Shown here: piece by piece, positions 44,690-56,700 of the stretch
Layout: each line of letters starts with the position of its first letter
Numbering within the stretch: the first letter of the stretch is position 1
Assembly: GCF_027943255.1 (NCBI RefSeq)
Contig: NC_072896.1
Coordinates: 31,026,501-31,090,500, forward strand
Direction of reading: 5' to 3'
Origin: Anastrepha obliqua
Lineage: Eukaryota > Arthropoda > Insecta > Diptera > Tephritidae
DNA length: 64,000 nt
Translations under genes and position numbers: made by a program
The notes under the pieces: generated by a model
Databases searched by the model: none
What the model saw: only the letters and a program-made list of their open reading frames with translations
What the model was told of the DNA's origin: nothing

Positions 44690-46135
44690 CTTGTCTGTGT
44701 TGTTTGATTGCCTATTAAAGCGGCTCGTAATGGTAATGGTTGTACGGCTTATGCTAACGCCTTTATGCACTGTGACCAGATTAATCTATTGTGCGCCCTA
44801 ATTATTTAGTGCACCGAGGAATCGAACCAGCTCCTTAGCAGGGATCAATTGTAGGCCTTCCTCTTCTAGTAGGTACGAACCCAGGATTCTGTGTCTCCTG
44901 TGGCCCAATGCCTCACAGATGGTGATTAAGTGTTCCATAGACTCCTCTTCATCACAGCAGAACCTCCATAATCTGGTACTTGATAATCAAATTATGTTAA
45001 AGTGTTTATTATAGGCAAAGTGACCTGTAAGTGCTCCACAGAGCAATCTGAGGCCCTTTTTTCTAGAGTTAGAGCAGATTTTGCTCTGTTGGCATTGTAG
45101 TGATTAAGGGGTAACACCACTGTAGAAATTTCAAAAAATTGATTTTTTTTTTATAAGCTTAAAAAATTCTTTGAACCTTTTAAAATAGAGAACAAAAAGT
45201 TTTGTACGTTACCGAAGTTTATTTCATAAATATTTTAAGCTTTTAACCAAGCGTTAGTGATTGCTACCTAACGACTTCTCCAAATTTCCAAACTTTAAAC
45301 GCGTTTTTCTCAAAACACGTTTTCTGAAACTGGCACGCAGCATAACTCAAACAATTTTAAATATTTTTAATCAGGTTTTTCAGGTTTTGTATAATAACCT
45401 TCTTAAGAGAAGAGCGTAGGGGATTTTCGATAGATTAATTTAAACGATTGTTATAATTATTTAAGTGCCGTTTTTTTAGTCCAAAATAGAGTTTTTTCCT
45501 TCAAATGCTTGCTAATTCCACAAAAATAAATATTTTTTAAATCCCCTACGTATTTCTCTAGCTATTCTTATCTAGATTAAGAAAAAAATGTTTCTTTGTT
45601 CCAGATTAAAATTTGCACCCTCTGTGCTGCGTGCCGCGGAGCTGTTTCAAGAGAAACTACATTACAAAAATGTCTCCTATACCGCCATTTTGTAAAATTT
45701 TTCGATCAAACTTTTTAGTTTTGTATTTTAGTATATAAGTAATACTATACCATATTAAATTAGGTAGCTTGACACAAAAGATCTTTTAGGTCGCAGTGTC
45801 GGTCATTGGACCACCTACTAGGATAAATTATTATATAAGTAATAACTTCCCAAATCAGACTGATTGTTTTCCCTTTCCTTCTATACAAAAAAATTCTTTA
45901 AAAATCGTGTTTATTTTACGCGTGTACAGCGGTGTTACCCCTTAAGGTCGCTTGTGCCGTTCCAGTGTTCCATGATTTAGTTTTGGATCCTTTGGATTAC
46001 TTTTGTTAAAGCCGACAAATCAGGTTGACCCAATAAATGGCCCTTTGGCATAAAAGTTTATCCTCTCATTTCCTTCGTGTCCCTCATGCCCTGGTACCCA
46101 AATCAGTCAGCTCAGAAATAAATTGTGATTCCGAA
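44690..46135 (-). pseudogene. LINE (I/R1/jockey type) RNase H and tail, split by TTAA MITE 3
   Basis: Minus strand, upstream piece (46135-45946): LIWVPGHEGHEGNERINFYA, GPFIGST and NKSNPKDPKLNHGTLE. After the MITE (45941-45108) the reading resumes: ALWSTYRSLC-like, RLWRFCCDEEESMEHLITI, CEALGHRRHRILGSYLLEEE and GLQLIPAKELVRFLGALNN. The order, RNase H end then zinc-knuckle-like tail, is as in the other LINE copies. Dead through the insertion and stops. Confidence 0.75.
45108..45941. mobile_element. TTAA-flanked MITE 3
   Basis: Ends GGGGTAACACCACTGTAGAA and (reverse complement) GGGGTAACACCGCTGTACAC, with TTAA on both sides (45104-45107 and 45942-45945). Body 834 bp, non-coding. It has TTTCAAAAAATTGATTTTTT near the left end and the core ACGCGTTTTTCTCAAAAC at 45299-45316, 191 bp from the left end, almost the same offset as in MITE 1 (190 bp). 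Confidence 0.9.
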
Positions 46136-46535
46136 ATATATATATAAGGATTAGTTTAAACTATTGTGTTCTAGCCGTTTTTGACCTACCATCATAAAAC
46201 CAAAGGGTTTTTTGAAAAAATCTTCCTGCATGCTCGCCTTCAAATACCTTTAAAGGTAGTTAATAATCATGTTTTTTTATTCAACAAATCAAAAATATGT
46301 CGATGTATTTTTGATGAATCTCAACTAAGGTCTGTTTCAAACTTTACTATGTGACCAGAAGTAGTGGAAATATAATTTATATTTAGACTTTTCCTCCTTT
46401 AGCTTACCTGCTCATATTTAAACCGTCTTTTCCGTTCTTACTTTGTCCTTTTTTGTGGGCAGCAAAAATCTTGATACTCTACCTTTTCTAAGTCTAATTT
46501 TCAGAAATTTCGCACATTATTATAGATTCTGAAAA
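46136..46535. other. Intergenic DNA, nothing recognised
   Basis: AT-rich unique sequence between the LINE and a mariner. Confidence 0.35.
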
Positions 46536-46539
46536 ACTT

Positions 46540-47410
46540 TATTAATCAACTTACTTCGACTTGAATCACCACACTTATCCACAGTAAAACGCTGGTACAA
46601 CGAGCTCCTCTTAAGATGAGTTTCGTGAATAACATCCAAAAATGGTTGTTTTGCCGGAACCAATTAATGCTGTGCCACGGAGGATTATCATGTGACATAT
46701 TGCAAGATAGAGGCATCTTTCGCCATTTTATGTATTGTATGAAAATTTGGTCGCCAAGAAGATTTGCTCTATTTAGATACCGCATAATATGACCAAAAAA
46801 GAACTCCAAGAAATGCAGTCGCGATAATTCAAAGCACTTGTATGACATCGTAATAGGTGGCGAATCTGGGATCTATGTATATGAGGCGAAAATTTAACAG
46901 CAATCAACAGTGTACGATCAATACGAGCTTAACCTGACAAACGTTGTTGGCGGAAGAAGCAGCTCAAAGCAAATGGTCGCTTCTTTTTTCGGAAAATCTA
47001 ATCATGTCGCAACTGTACGAGTAAAGAAACTTAAAACAGTTAATTCTGAGTGGCACGCAATCATTTGTTTGCCAGTGAGTTAAGGAAGATTAACCGCCAA
47101 AGACGAATCATTCTTCCCCAAGACAATATTAGCTCCCACGTATTACCTTACACGTAAGAGTTTTTGAGCATTCAAAAGATTGAATTAATGGGTCATTCAC
47201 CTTCCAGCTCTGATTTGACACCCAATGACTTCTTTTTGCTCCCGAACATCAAAAGTGAAATGCGAGGCCAACGTCTGACGAAGCTTGAAGGAGCTGTTGA
47301 AGAAGCCTTTAAACAACTCGTTTTGGAGGTATTTTCTGCAGAGTGGCAAAAGTGCTTTGTAGGGATTTCCAAGGAGAATATTTTGAAAAACAATAAAAGG
47401 ATTTTCATTA
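46540..47410 (+). pseudogene. mariner transposase relic
   Basis: The + strand reads, in several frames, GGESGIYVYEAKI (first Asp motif TGDESWIY with Asp changed to Gly and Trp to Gly), GGRSSSKQMVASFFGKSNHV, TVNSEWHAIICLP, QDNISSHV (second Asp kept), SSDLTPNDFFLLPNIKSEMR (third Asp kept) and EWQKCFVGISKENIL. 46540-46850 probably holds the N-terminal part but is badly decayed. Size and order fit a single old mariner. Confidence 0.8.
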
Positions 47411-47559
47411 TTATTTTTATGTGTTTTCATTATTTAGCGCAAAATATAAAGGCAACTCTCGAGCAAACGCAAACTCAAAGCGAATGTTTCTTCTTTTAGG
47501 CCCTGTTCTTCGTCACTCTAGTCAGTTACGTGAGGTTTTCGTTCATCTTCCGTCCCCCG

Positions 47560-47690
47560 ACTGTCGGTGCTATGTTGCCGGAACGACCCGGATTTATATC
47601 CGGTTAAGGACTGTCACTCCAGCAGCATTCCCAGTGCATGTATGGAGAATGTTTATGCTGCGGCAATAACAACAACGTGAGGTCTTAAAA
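47560..47690 (+). repeat. Dispersed-repeat 3' end with CAA-type tail
   Basis: GTTGCCGGAACGACCCGGAT, then CTGTCACTCCAGCAGCATTC and GGAGAATGTTTATGCTGCGG followed by CAATAACAACAACG. I know such a segment ending in CAA repeats as a common dispersed tail in fly genomes. Family identity is from memory and uncertain. Confidence 0.4.
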
Positions 47691-47763
47691 ATACTAAAGC
47701 CTCCTTTGAGATCGAGGGTGTCTTTCTTTTAACAAAGCATCTGAATAAAATATATAAGTAATT

Positions 47764-48016
47764 TGCGCGTACCCCACCTATTTGTTCCACAATTGCAGAA
47801 ACCTATACAGGTAGTTTTAATTCGATTCCGAACGGCAGATATTTTTTACGAGGAGTTTTTTCATAGCACAACTACAGTCGGGGATTTGTAATTGCCTGTC
47901 GAGGAGCGATCGCTAAAAAAAATTGTTCCATCATTTGATGTTCCATGCATGGAGATTCGGACCTACGCACTCCCGAATGGTAGTCGCGCACCAACCCAAA
48001 CGGCTACGGCGGCCAG
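47764..48016 (-). mobile_element. tRNA-derived SINE, diverged
   Basis: The head is at the right (GCCGCCGTAGCCGTTTGGG in reverse complement), with the body running left through CTGCCGTTCGGAATCG to ATAGGTGGGGTACGCGC. Nearly full length with a decayed B box and small deletions. Confidence 0.75.
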
Positions 48017-48189
48017 GCGTGCTACTCAAAAATGGATCCGACGTCTGTAACAGTCTGTTTAATATCTCGTAATTGCACTCAACCCTAGAAAATATCAGAA
48101 CGAAGCTGCCCGGAAATCGAACAGCATAGATCATTATCTGAAAAAGTCCCTATAAATCCAAGTTAACAACTTTTTTTCTAAAAATTCTA

Positions 48190-48285
48190 CAAACTGCCAC
48201 TAAATGGTGGGGCCGCCAGTTTTATGCCACCTCAGAACGGCAGAGGGTTTCTTATGAGCAACTTTAGGTATTAACAAAAATATTA
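48190..48285 (-). mobile_element. SINE body fragment
   Basis: The reverse complement has TGCTCATAAGAAACCCTCTG, CCGTTCTGAGGTGGCATAAA and ACTGGCGG, matching the middle of the SINE body. Both ends are missing. Confidence 0.5.
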
Positions 48286-50210
48286 AAAAAAAATCTGTTT
48301 TTAAAGACATGCGCACACATGTTTTCTACATTCAAGAATGTTAACCGAAAACTACACAAAAGTGATTGTTCTCTACATTTTGTTCCCACTATTCTCAGCT
48401 TTCTTTATACTTCGCATATTTTTAAGATGTTTCTCTCATCTCTTTCACTTACAATTCACTGCATACCTGCAGGCGTTTGCATAAAATTTTCGTAGAAAAT
48501 TAAGATGCGGAAATGTCGGCACAGTTGCCTAAATAATCGTCATTTAAAATGCACAACAAAAATATTTGCGCCTACAACGCAGCTATGGTGGGTACAAATT
48601 GTTGAATGGAGGCACCTAGAAAATGAATAGTTGCAATAAATATGTACGTATGTATGTAAGTAGAATAAAGCAGCAAATGTTCTAATGTAAGAAAAAAAAA
48701 AAAATAGCGCAAAGCAACAAAAAGGTGCAACTGTATAAGCGCCTTAAGCAAAGCAACACATCACCAGTCTCTCTCAACTCTTCAGCGACTAAGCGCTACT
48801 GTGACGCCACTTAAGTTGGCATTTGCCTACAAAAGTACCCACTTTGTTGTGAAAGGACAAACTAAAAAGATTTTAATTAATTTTCGCTTTAAATTCACCG
48901 GCGGGCCATTTTTGCATTTTAATTACAAAATAATAGCATACATTTGAGAGCAACGAAGCGAGTTGAACAGTTTTTCGTGTCGTTTCGTTTCGTTTCTTTT
49001 TAAGCTGCCTGGTTGAGGTCGAATGTGGTGTGTGCCCCTGTGTGTGTGGGTGTGTGTGTGTATTTTATACTATGCCGAATGTATGTCTGTTTGTGTGTAT
49101 TACAGACACAAAAGTTTCCAGTGTAGTCAACTGTTTTGGTTGGTTAGTGCTGAGCTGACGCGATTGCCGCTGGGCATATTTGCATTTCCGCTTCGACAAG
49201 CGCAACGCTCAAATTCGCTTGACAGCGAACGCTGACGGGTTGGTTTCACCAATTTGCTTTTTTCGTTATTTTTTTAAGTGCATTGTAAACTGTTTATTTT
49301 ATTTTATTTTTCTTCATTTTTTTACTCCTTTCCTGTTCCTGTTTCTTTTTCTTCTGATTTGCTTTTTTTTTCTTTTTATTTTTTTACATTTTTGTTATTT
49401 ATTAATGTTTTTTTTTTGTATTTGTTGAAGGCACACAATAAATTGCTGCATGTCAGCGCCTAAATGCATGCCATAAAAAACGTTGCACACAAAAGCCGGT
49501 TAGTAAAAGTAACTAAAAAAACAACGTTCGCTGCGCTTTTGAAAAGCTCTTCAGCTCACCACTCGTTCGGTCTGGAGTCAAATATCGGAAATGCTGTCAT
49601 GCTCTTGCGCTTCACATACTTTTTACGAATTGTTTTTTCGACTTTTTTTGTGTTTGTAACTTGACCGGCAGGTATTCATGCTTGACAAAAGCTGCCAAAT
49701 GTTTTTTGTTGTGCATTTTTAAGCTTGTTAAAAACTAACAACAACACAAACAACGAAATCAACCACAACTCAGTTATGCGCCGTCATCCTTGTCAGCGAC
49801 CACATGAATGGATTCATTGGACGCCGCCGCCATAGCTTCATGAGCAGTATTTTTGTTGTTTATCTGCGATTTAGGTTTTTCTATGCTTAAAGCCGTTTGT
49901 ATGGTGGAGTTTTTAATTGAATTTATTTAGCCGCAGGTTTCCATGAAGCTTCCGTGTAAATGCATGCATAATTATTGCATATTTACGGGCGTAGTTAGTC
50001 TCGTAGGAATTTGTGAATCAAAATTTGGCATTAAAAGCTAATGCGGTAAATATAAATTTTGCTCTAACTCTACTCTGAATTAACTAAATTTTGTCAATTG
50101 GGTGGTTATACACTCTTGCAATCACAAACTTTGAAGGACTACTGTTCTAGGCATAGGAGAACCTTGATAATTTGCAACAGCTATCAACACTTTGAGGTTT
50201 TTTATGATAA
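48286..50210. other. Intergenic DNA with microsatellites
   Basis: Ordinary unique DNA. A GT-rich run lies at 49022-49062 and a T-rich tract at 49255-49425. Open frames here follow these biases. No element recognised. Confidence 0.5.
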
Positions 50211-50219
50211 GACGGTGAA

Positions 50220-51090
50220 AGTCACATTCAGACTCCAAGGAACGCATTGGTATGACTTGGAGTAAGGTGAAATCTTTAAGTTGCTATCTGAGCAGTATCC
50301 ACTGTGTTTGGCACCTAAAGACGACCTGATACCCACAGTTTCAGTTGGAAGGAAATTTGATGTCAGATTGCGTGAGCAATGGAGCAATCCAAAATGCATG
50401 CAGGGAGGTTTGACGGATATTTTCTTTACCGATGGGTCCGAGAATGAAATAGGGTCTGGAGACGAATGGTACTTAAACGTAATAAGTATCACTATGCTAT
50501 GGGGGAAATGGCAACTGTTTTCCAAACAGAAGTTTTTGCCATCCTGAAAGTAGCCAAATGGATAATCGAGAGGAGATGGAGCGGGTAACAGTTTGGAGTC
50601 TTTAGTGGCAGTCATGTGCAGCATGAAGGCCCTGGAGAACGCGAAGCAAGCCTCAAAGAGTGTTCAAGGATGTAAGAAGAGGCAAGACAAAAAAGGCTTG
50701 TACTTATATGGGTTCCGGCACACTCCGATGTTCAAGGAAACGAAATTGCCGGTGAAGTGGCCAACCGTGGATCAGCGGTGCCCCCACAAGGGCCAGAGCC
50801 CATAATCGGAATCAGTTCCGCAGGAATCATGAATTGGATCAGCGATTATGTAGGCAATCTTCATAAAGAGCGATGTCATGTGAATGAGTAATATTCGTTC
50901 TCTAAAACTGGAGGATATTTACAGATTTGCCAAAGAATCTGAAAAATTCGCACAGGACTAACTATCTCTATCTCTGTCTCTATTCTTTCCTATCTCTTTC
51001 TCTGATACTTCTCTCCTTCCCTCCTTGACTATCTACCCCCTTTCCAGAGCTTTGAATACAATGGGCTTTTTAGCCTGAGTGTTTTAGGAG
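50220..51090 (+). pseudogene. Jockey/I-type LINE RNase H relic with 3' UTR
   Basis: The + strand reads FFTDGSENEIGSG (first RNase H acidic motif), KYHYAMGEMATVFQTEVFAI, LKVAKWIIERRW, GVFSGSHV, MKALENAKQASKSVQGCKKR, and VQGNEIAGEVANRGSAVPP, with four shifts. It ends near CAATGGGCTTTTTAGCCTGA (51060), which resembles the 3' UTR of the 19813 LINE. 50940-51030 is CT-rich. Dead. Confidence 0.75.
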
Positions 51091-52225
51091 CCACCAAAAC
51101 TCCTGGTGCTGCTTGATTCGACCTTTTCAAATTTCAATTTCAAGGTGAAGTCAAAATCACTGGTGTGCAAGATACAAAAATTGATATACTTGCATTTTTT
51201 TAAGGCCTCACGGCAGGAAATTTCCTGTTTACATATAATATTTGGATCACTTTTACCGCCATCTTTTTACATACCATCTCTTTTGGGGGCCGCCCGGATT
51301 ATCTAGTATGAGTTTTTCAGTCGTTGATCGTCATACATACTATGCGTTCGCTCGACACTATGCAAAAATGATCTCTCCATATTTTTCTTCTTCTTCTTAT
51401 CCACCGGCTTACATGTTTTACATCACAATTTTTTCTAATTTCGTCTCTCCTTCGGGGGAGCTTGTAATCCCGACAGAGCGCGTCCCCAGGTGGCGGATAG
51501 GGCATCCCTATCTAGCACAGCTTGGTGGGTAAACGGAAAAGAAATACCTCTGTGGACCAACAAGTCGAGCAGACAAGATCGTTAAAAAAAATCGCTTAAG
51601 GGAGGCCCGCAACCTGCCTAAACGTATAGTTATGCTCAAAGTCAAACAATATATCGAGGATAGATCAAAAACAAGAAAATGAATATTGTGCTCTCTTCAC
51701 TGATGCTTTCAACACCCACCCCCATTCATAATTTCATATTCAATTTCAAGGGAAATGTGGTCGACTTAATTTTTCCGGTAGTATGAATTGGTGTTTTAAC
51801 CCGACGTATTGTATGATATTTAAAAAAATGCTAAGCACCTACCCTGCCAGAAAAGCAAAATAGATTAACGAAACCAACGCAAGACTGCGTCTTGTCGAGG
51901 CCCTATATACCCGGGTGCAGTGAACAAGGCCATAAATGTTCTATGTTGTGGAAAACATGTGAAGAGGCTGGAACATACTAGACTGTAGTCGAGCTGCCCG
52001 AATCACATTGACCGACCTTCTACTTACTTTAGAGCTCTACATCTCGGCAATGTACTTCTATATCATGACTGAATCGTGTAGTTAAATATAAAAATGTCGT
52101 CCAACTATGAGTACCTGGTTACACACGATTGGGTTGGGCAATAATTTTTTGCCGAATACATTTTATTTAAACAAAACCCAAAAATTATATCAATAAGTTA
52201 ATCAATTACATATTCGCCGTTGCTA
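51091..52225. other. Mixed LINE debris, mostly unassigned
   Basis: 51470-51600 (GTGGCGGATAGGGCATCCCT) resembles a LINE 5' region. 51880-51930 (+ strand, LRLVEALYTRV) resembles the last residues of the 59040 RTE-like element. TTGGGTTGGGCAATAATTTT at 52129 may be the left end of the mariner that follows. Nothing firmer. Confidence 0.35.
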
Positions 52226-53070
52226 TCTACAACCTCTTCCTCTCGACCAATTTGTTGATGCCGTTCCGCCAAAAATCGCTCGGTCTGGTGTCAAAGAAGT
52301 TGTTGAGCGAGTTTTTAATGAACCCTTTGTTACCGAAGGTAATGCGCCCTTCATATGGTTTGACAGGAAGCGTAAAAACGGACCACCCATTCGAGCTCTT
52401 GGAATGCGGCTTTGACGACTTGTGCAACATGGCGCCTGGAGTATGGTTTGACTATGTCGATGAGGTCTTTTCCGTGGAATAGTCTCATTTACGCGGTGTA
52501 GCTGGGCAATGTAAAGCTCTTTGTTGACCGTCGCAGTCTTTTCGAGCATTTCCCAGTGCACTATGCCCTCCAGTCCCACCAAACACATATCAGGATCTTC
52601 TTTGAAAGACGATCCGGCTTGACCCTCGGCCTTGACGTATCCCTTGGAGTCACCCACTGCTTTCTTTGCTTCATAGTGATGTATAGGCACCATTTCTCAT
52701 CTCCCGTGACGATTCGGTACAAAAAGCGCTGTTTATGACCGGGCGAGATGCTGAGAAGCAATTTAAAGGCGACTTTCTTTGTTTTTTTTTTTCGGCAAAT
52801 CCCATTGAATGAAGGTGATTGAGAATCGTTTTGTGACCGCAGTTCATTTTTTCTGCCATTTCACTACTGGTTTGGCGACCGTTCTCCTTCAAAAGTGATT
52901 TGACGCGTTCTTCATCGAATTCAAAAGGCCTTCCGCCGCAGGACGTACCATCGACGTCAAGGTTTCCATTTCTGAACTTTGCCAACCGTTTTAGTGCCGT
53001 ACACTCGCCTATGACATCTTCTCCATACACGTCGCAAATGTTCCGGGTCAGGGTCGGTGGAAGAGGAAAA
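52226..53070 (-). pseudogene. mariner transposase, frameshifted
   Basis: Minus strand: YGEDVIGECTALKRLAKFRN, GGRPFEFDEERVKSLLKENG, QTSSEMAEKMNCGHKTILNH (HTH), GHKQRFLYRIVTGDEKWCLY (first Asp), then KKILICVWWDW, VHWEMLEKTATVNKELYIAQ, HVAQVVKAAFQELEWVV and DTRPSDFWRNGINKLVER. The second Asp has been replaced and the YSPDLAPSD segment is missing. At least four frameshifts. A satellite array starts on its right. Confidence 0.85.
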
Positions 53071-53099
53071 TTCCGAGTATTGGGCTAGCGAATTATCGG

Positions 53100-54110
53100 C
53101 TAAATTTGTTTATTTTTTATTAAAACTTATTTGACATTTTTTATTTGATACTTCTATCCTAATATTCAAGAGAGATTTGTGCTGAGTTGATATAATTGAA
53201 ATACAATTCAGGTGGCAACGCCAGCTATAAATATTTTTTTAATAAAGCTTGTCTAAAGACCTTTCATTTGATATCCATTTTTTAGTATTCCAATAAAATG
53301 TCTCATAATTTGCTATTCTTGTAATAAAATTCTGGTGGCAACATCAGCTAAAATTTTTTTTATTAAAGCTTATTTAACACTTTTCATTTGATACCTTTAT
53401 CCTATAATAATATTTAAGTGAGATTTGTAATAAGTTCATATATTTAAAATAAAAATCAGGTGGCAACGCCAACTATTAATATTTTTTTATTAAATCTTGT
53501 TTAAAGACCTTTCATTTTATATCCATTTTCTAGTACTCCAGTGAAATGTCTCATAGCAAATTATTAATTATATTCTTGAAATAAAATTCAGGTGGCAACA
53601 CCGGCTACAAATATTTTTAATCAAATTTTGTTTAAAAGCCTCTCATTTGATATCAATTTTGTAGTATTCAAATGAAATGTCCCATAGTTTGTAATTTTTG
53701 CAACAAAATTTAGGTGGCAATACCGGCTACAAATATTTTTTATCAAATCTTGTTTAAAAGGCTCTCTTTTGATATCCTTTTTTTAGTATTCAAATGAAAT
53801 GTCTGATAATTTGTAATTTTCGCAATAAAATTCAGGTGGCAACGCCAGCTAGAAATATTTTTTTTTTATTAAAGCTTGTTTAATGGCCTCTCATTTGATA
53901 CCAATATCCATTTGATACCAATATTAAAAAAAAATATTTATCATAAGTTGCTATATTTGAAATAAAATTAAGGTGGCAACATTAAATAAAAACATTTTGT
54001 TATTAAAGCCTGTTTAAACGCCCTTTCATTTTATATGTTTTTCTTACTACTCCAGTAAAATGTGCGGTAAGTTGCAATTTTTGCAAAACAATTCAGGTGG
54101 CAACGTTATA
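53100..54110. repeat. Satellite-like tandem array, unit about 124 bp
   Basis: Eight copies of a marker GGTGGCAAC(G/A) lie at 53211, 53334, 53459, 53591, 53713, 53835, 53972 and 54096, spaced 122-137 bp. Each unit also carries TATTAAAGCTTGTTTAA-like, CCTTTCATTTGATATCCAT and TAGTATTCCAATGAAATGTC segments in the same order, with moderate divergence. AT-rich, no coding. Confidence 0.9.
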
Positions 54111-55800
54111 AAAAATGGAATGGGATACCCATGCTGCAATACATGTGGCCGTTTTGTAATAAATTATTTTTGTTCAAATGAAAACATGTGGCAATGCCCT
54201 GTTAAAATAAGTGTAACGCACAAACCATCTGCGGCCCATAGGCTTTCCAACACTGCAAAAAATGTCAAAATCGAGGCAGTCGTTTTTTATGTAGTGATGT
54301 TTATCGAAGACATTTTCTGTGTTTTTTTTTATAAATGTAGAGATCCAATTTTCTCCAATGTGAATTATGCACAAATTTTCGTGACGGCTGATATGTTTGA
54401 GAAAAGCTTAAAAAGTTACAAATCCGCTGCAGGTATATTTGCAATATATACTCGCACACACACATATATATACATATCAATCAATTAAACCACCCAATAA
54501 GTGACCCTGACATGCCTTCGTACCCAGCCACTCGCTAGTCATTAGTGCTGCACCAGCACACATTAAAAAATCTATGAACATATGTATGTGTGTGTGGGTA
54601 TTTTTGCGCATATACAGAAAATTCATTTACACATCCATCAGTGTTTGTTTGCTCCGCTATTAGTTGGTTGATAATTTGACTGGCAGCCGCCAACGGGCAA
54701 GCATTGTTGTTGTTAGTTGTACTTTCAATTGCTGCAAGTATATATTATCCTTGTTGCTGTTGCTGTTTTTGTAGTTACTGTTTTTGTTGTAGTTGTTGTT
54801 GTGTTTGTTGGTACCGCTGCGCTGTCGCTGGCGGCACTACTGGGTGTTTTCGTTTGTATTTTAAACAAATACACTTTCGGTATAAATTATGAAAGTTTTA
54901 AACAATTTTCACCTTCATTATTTAGCGATTTTGTGGTGTTGACGTGAATGTTGAAAATATTCATACAAAAATATGTATACGCTTGTATTTGCACGCGTGT
55001 GTGGTTGGAGCTGTATTTTAGTTACGTTTTTGTTTTTGGTTTATGTTGAAAAACTTTTTCCTCATTCATTCTCTTTACTTTAGACTTTTTATTTTTTTTT
55101 TATAATTTTTTTTTTAATTTTTATTATTTAAATTGGCGTTTGTTTGTGCTTACATTTTAATAGTTAACTAACAAACACCACAGGCGTTTCGCTGTTAAAG
55201 TTTCATTTACAAACTAATTCACCTGTAAAATTCTGATCTTTTTTGTTCTGTACAATAAAAATTTGGTATGGCAAATGAAAGCCAGTTGGGTACTTAGTTG
55301 GAATATGGAGCAAAAATTGTGCATAATAGCACGAAATGTATTTGTTTGACATGATGAGTGAATAGCTGAACAGAGATAGAGCCGTCAGCGTGAAAAAAGT
55401 TCACTTTGTTTTGTATCAAATTATTATCAGCTTCATTGAAATATAGAAGATAAATAAAAGTTTGGAAAATTATTAGCTGGAAACTGAGCTTTTTTTGGGG
55501 ATGTTTTGTATATTTCGTGGATCTTTGATATTTTGGCTTGCAGCGATGATAGTTTTTTTCAAAGTCCTTTTGATTTTAGCTTAGATTATTTCACTCTAGC
55601 ATTTTTATTTTTATTTTTAGATTTTTAATGAAATTTCATAAATTAATACTACATTTTCTTTTCACTTGATAGATATGGGTCAAAATTTCTCAGAAATGTT
55701 AAAGTTGGCACGAAGTATTCCAATTTTGGGTGAAAACTGGAAAATTGTAAGAAGTACCCGAGTATGTACCGGGAATGTTTAAATAAAACAAAACAGAGTT
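54111..55800. other. Intergenic DNA, nothing recognised
   Basis: A 142-codon + frame at 54060-54488 starts inside the satellite and matches nothing. 54700-54830 is TTG-rich (opa-like repeat), not a gene. The rest is unique AT-rich DNA. Confidence 0.4.
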
Positions 55801-55804
55801 AAAT

Positions 55805-56700
55805 TTCAGGCAAATTTATTTTATCTCCTACAAAATATGACCTATCTGAAGCAACAAACACGTGCCAACGTTTAACCTAGGCCTCCAAGCACCCCTGGTA
55901 GGCCGACGAAGGGATGGTCATCAGCTCCTTCATCGCATTCTCTTTGATCTCCTCTATCGAATGAAATCTCCTTCCACGTAGTGGTAACTTCAACTTGGGA
56001 GACAAAAAGAAGTCGCACACGGCCCCATATCAGGTGAATACAGTGCTTGCACGGTGGTATTTACTTGGAATTTGGTCAAATAATATGGGACAATTTATGC
56101 TCTGTGCGATGACGCGTTATCATCATGCAAAATTTAAGAATTGTTTCCCCACATTTCGGGCCGTTTGCGGCGTACAGCATCTCTCGAATGCTTCAAAACG
56201 GATAAATAATATTCCTTATTGACTGCCTGGCCCGATGAAAGGTACTCTTGGTGCACTACGCCTTGGCAATCGAGGAAAACAGTCACCATCACCTTTACTT
56301 TTGAGCGATTTTTTCGATTTCGGCTCGTCTTCGAAGCGCCTCTCAGGCGGTTGGTTTTACTTGGTTTCCATGCCAAATTCATAGACCCATGTCTTGTCGC
56401 CAGTAATTATCCGTTTCATGACGATTGTATCACTTTGGGCTTCCGAAATCATCTCCTCAGCAATTGTCTTTCGGTGGTGTTTTTGCAGCAATTCAGGTCC
56501 TTCGGAACGAGCCTGGCTGTAACGCGTCTCATACCCAAAACTTCAACCACAATGTGTTGTGCCGTTCCATATGAGACACCAAGTTCACTGGAAATCTTTA
56601 CTAAGCTGGTATGACGATTTTCAAGCACGATTTCGTTCACTTTCTTCACGTTTTCATCGGTGTTCGACGTCGATAGGATAGGATTTTGATCATAGGGTGT
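55805..56700 (-). pseudogene. mariner transposase retaining all three Asp
   Basis: Minus strand: KKVNEIVLENRHTSLVKISS and ELGVSYGTAQHIVVEVLGMR (HTH), ARLVPKDLN, ITGDKTWVYEFGMETK (first Asp, 56400), NRKNRSKVKVMVTVFLDCQG, VVHQEYLSSGQAVNKEYYLS, ILHDDNASSH (second Asp), LYSPDMGPC (third Asp) and RLNVGTCLLLQ. From D2 to D3 one frame runs with two stops; the spacing is 29 residues against the usual 34, so a small deletion lies there. A frameshift separates D1 from the rest. Inactive. Confidence 0.85.

Noticed and set aside
50940..51040. CT-rich stretch as a regulatory element
   Set aside because: Simple-sequence drift in the 3' region of a dead LINE; nothing links it to a gene.
54060..54488. 142-codon + strand frame
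   Set aside because: Begins inside the satellite array and ends in CA-repeat DNA; no family motif. Cannot be excluded, but unsupported.
54700..54950. Cys/Val-rich small proteins in two + frames
   Set aside because: They translate a TTG/TGT repeat in two frames; typical opa-like simple sequence of fly intergenic DNA.
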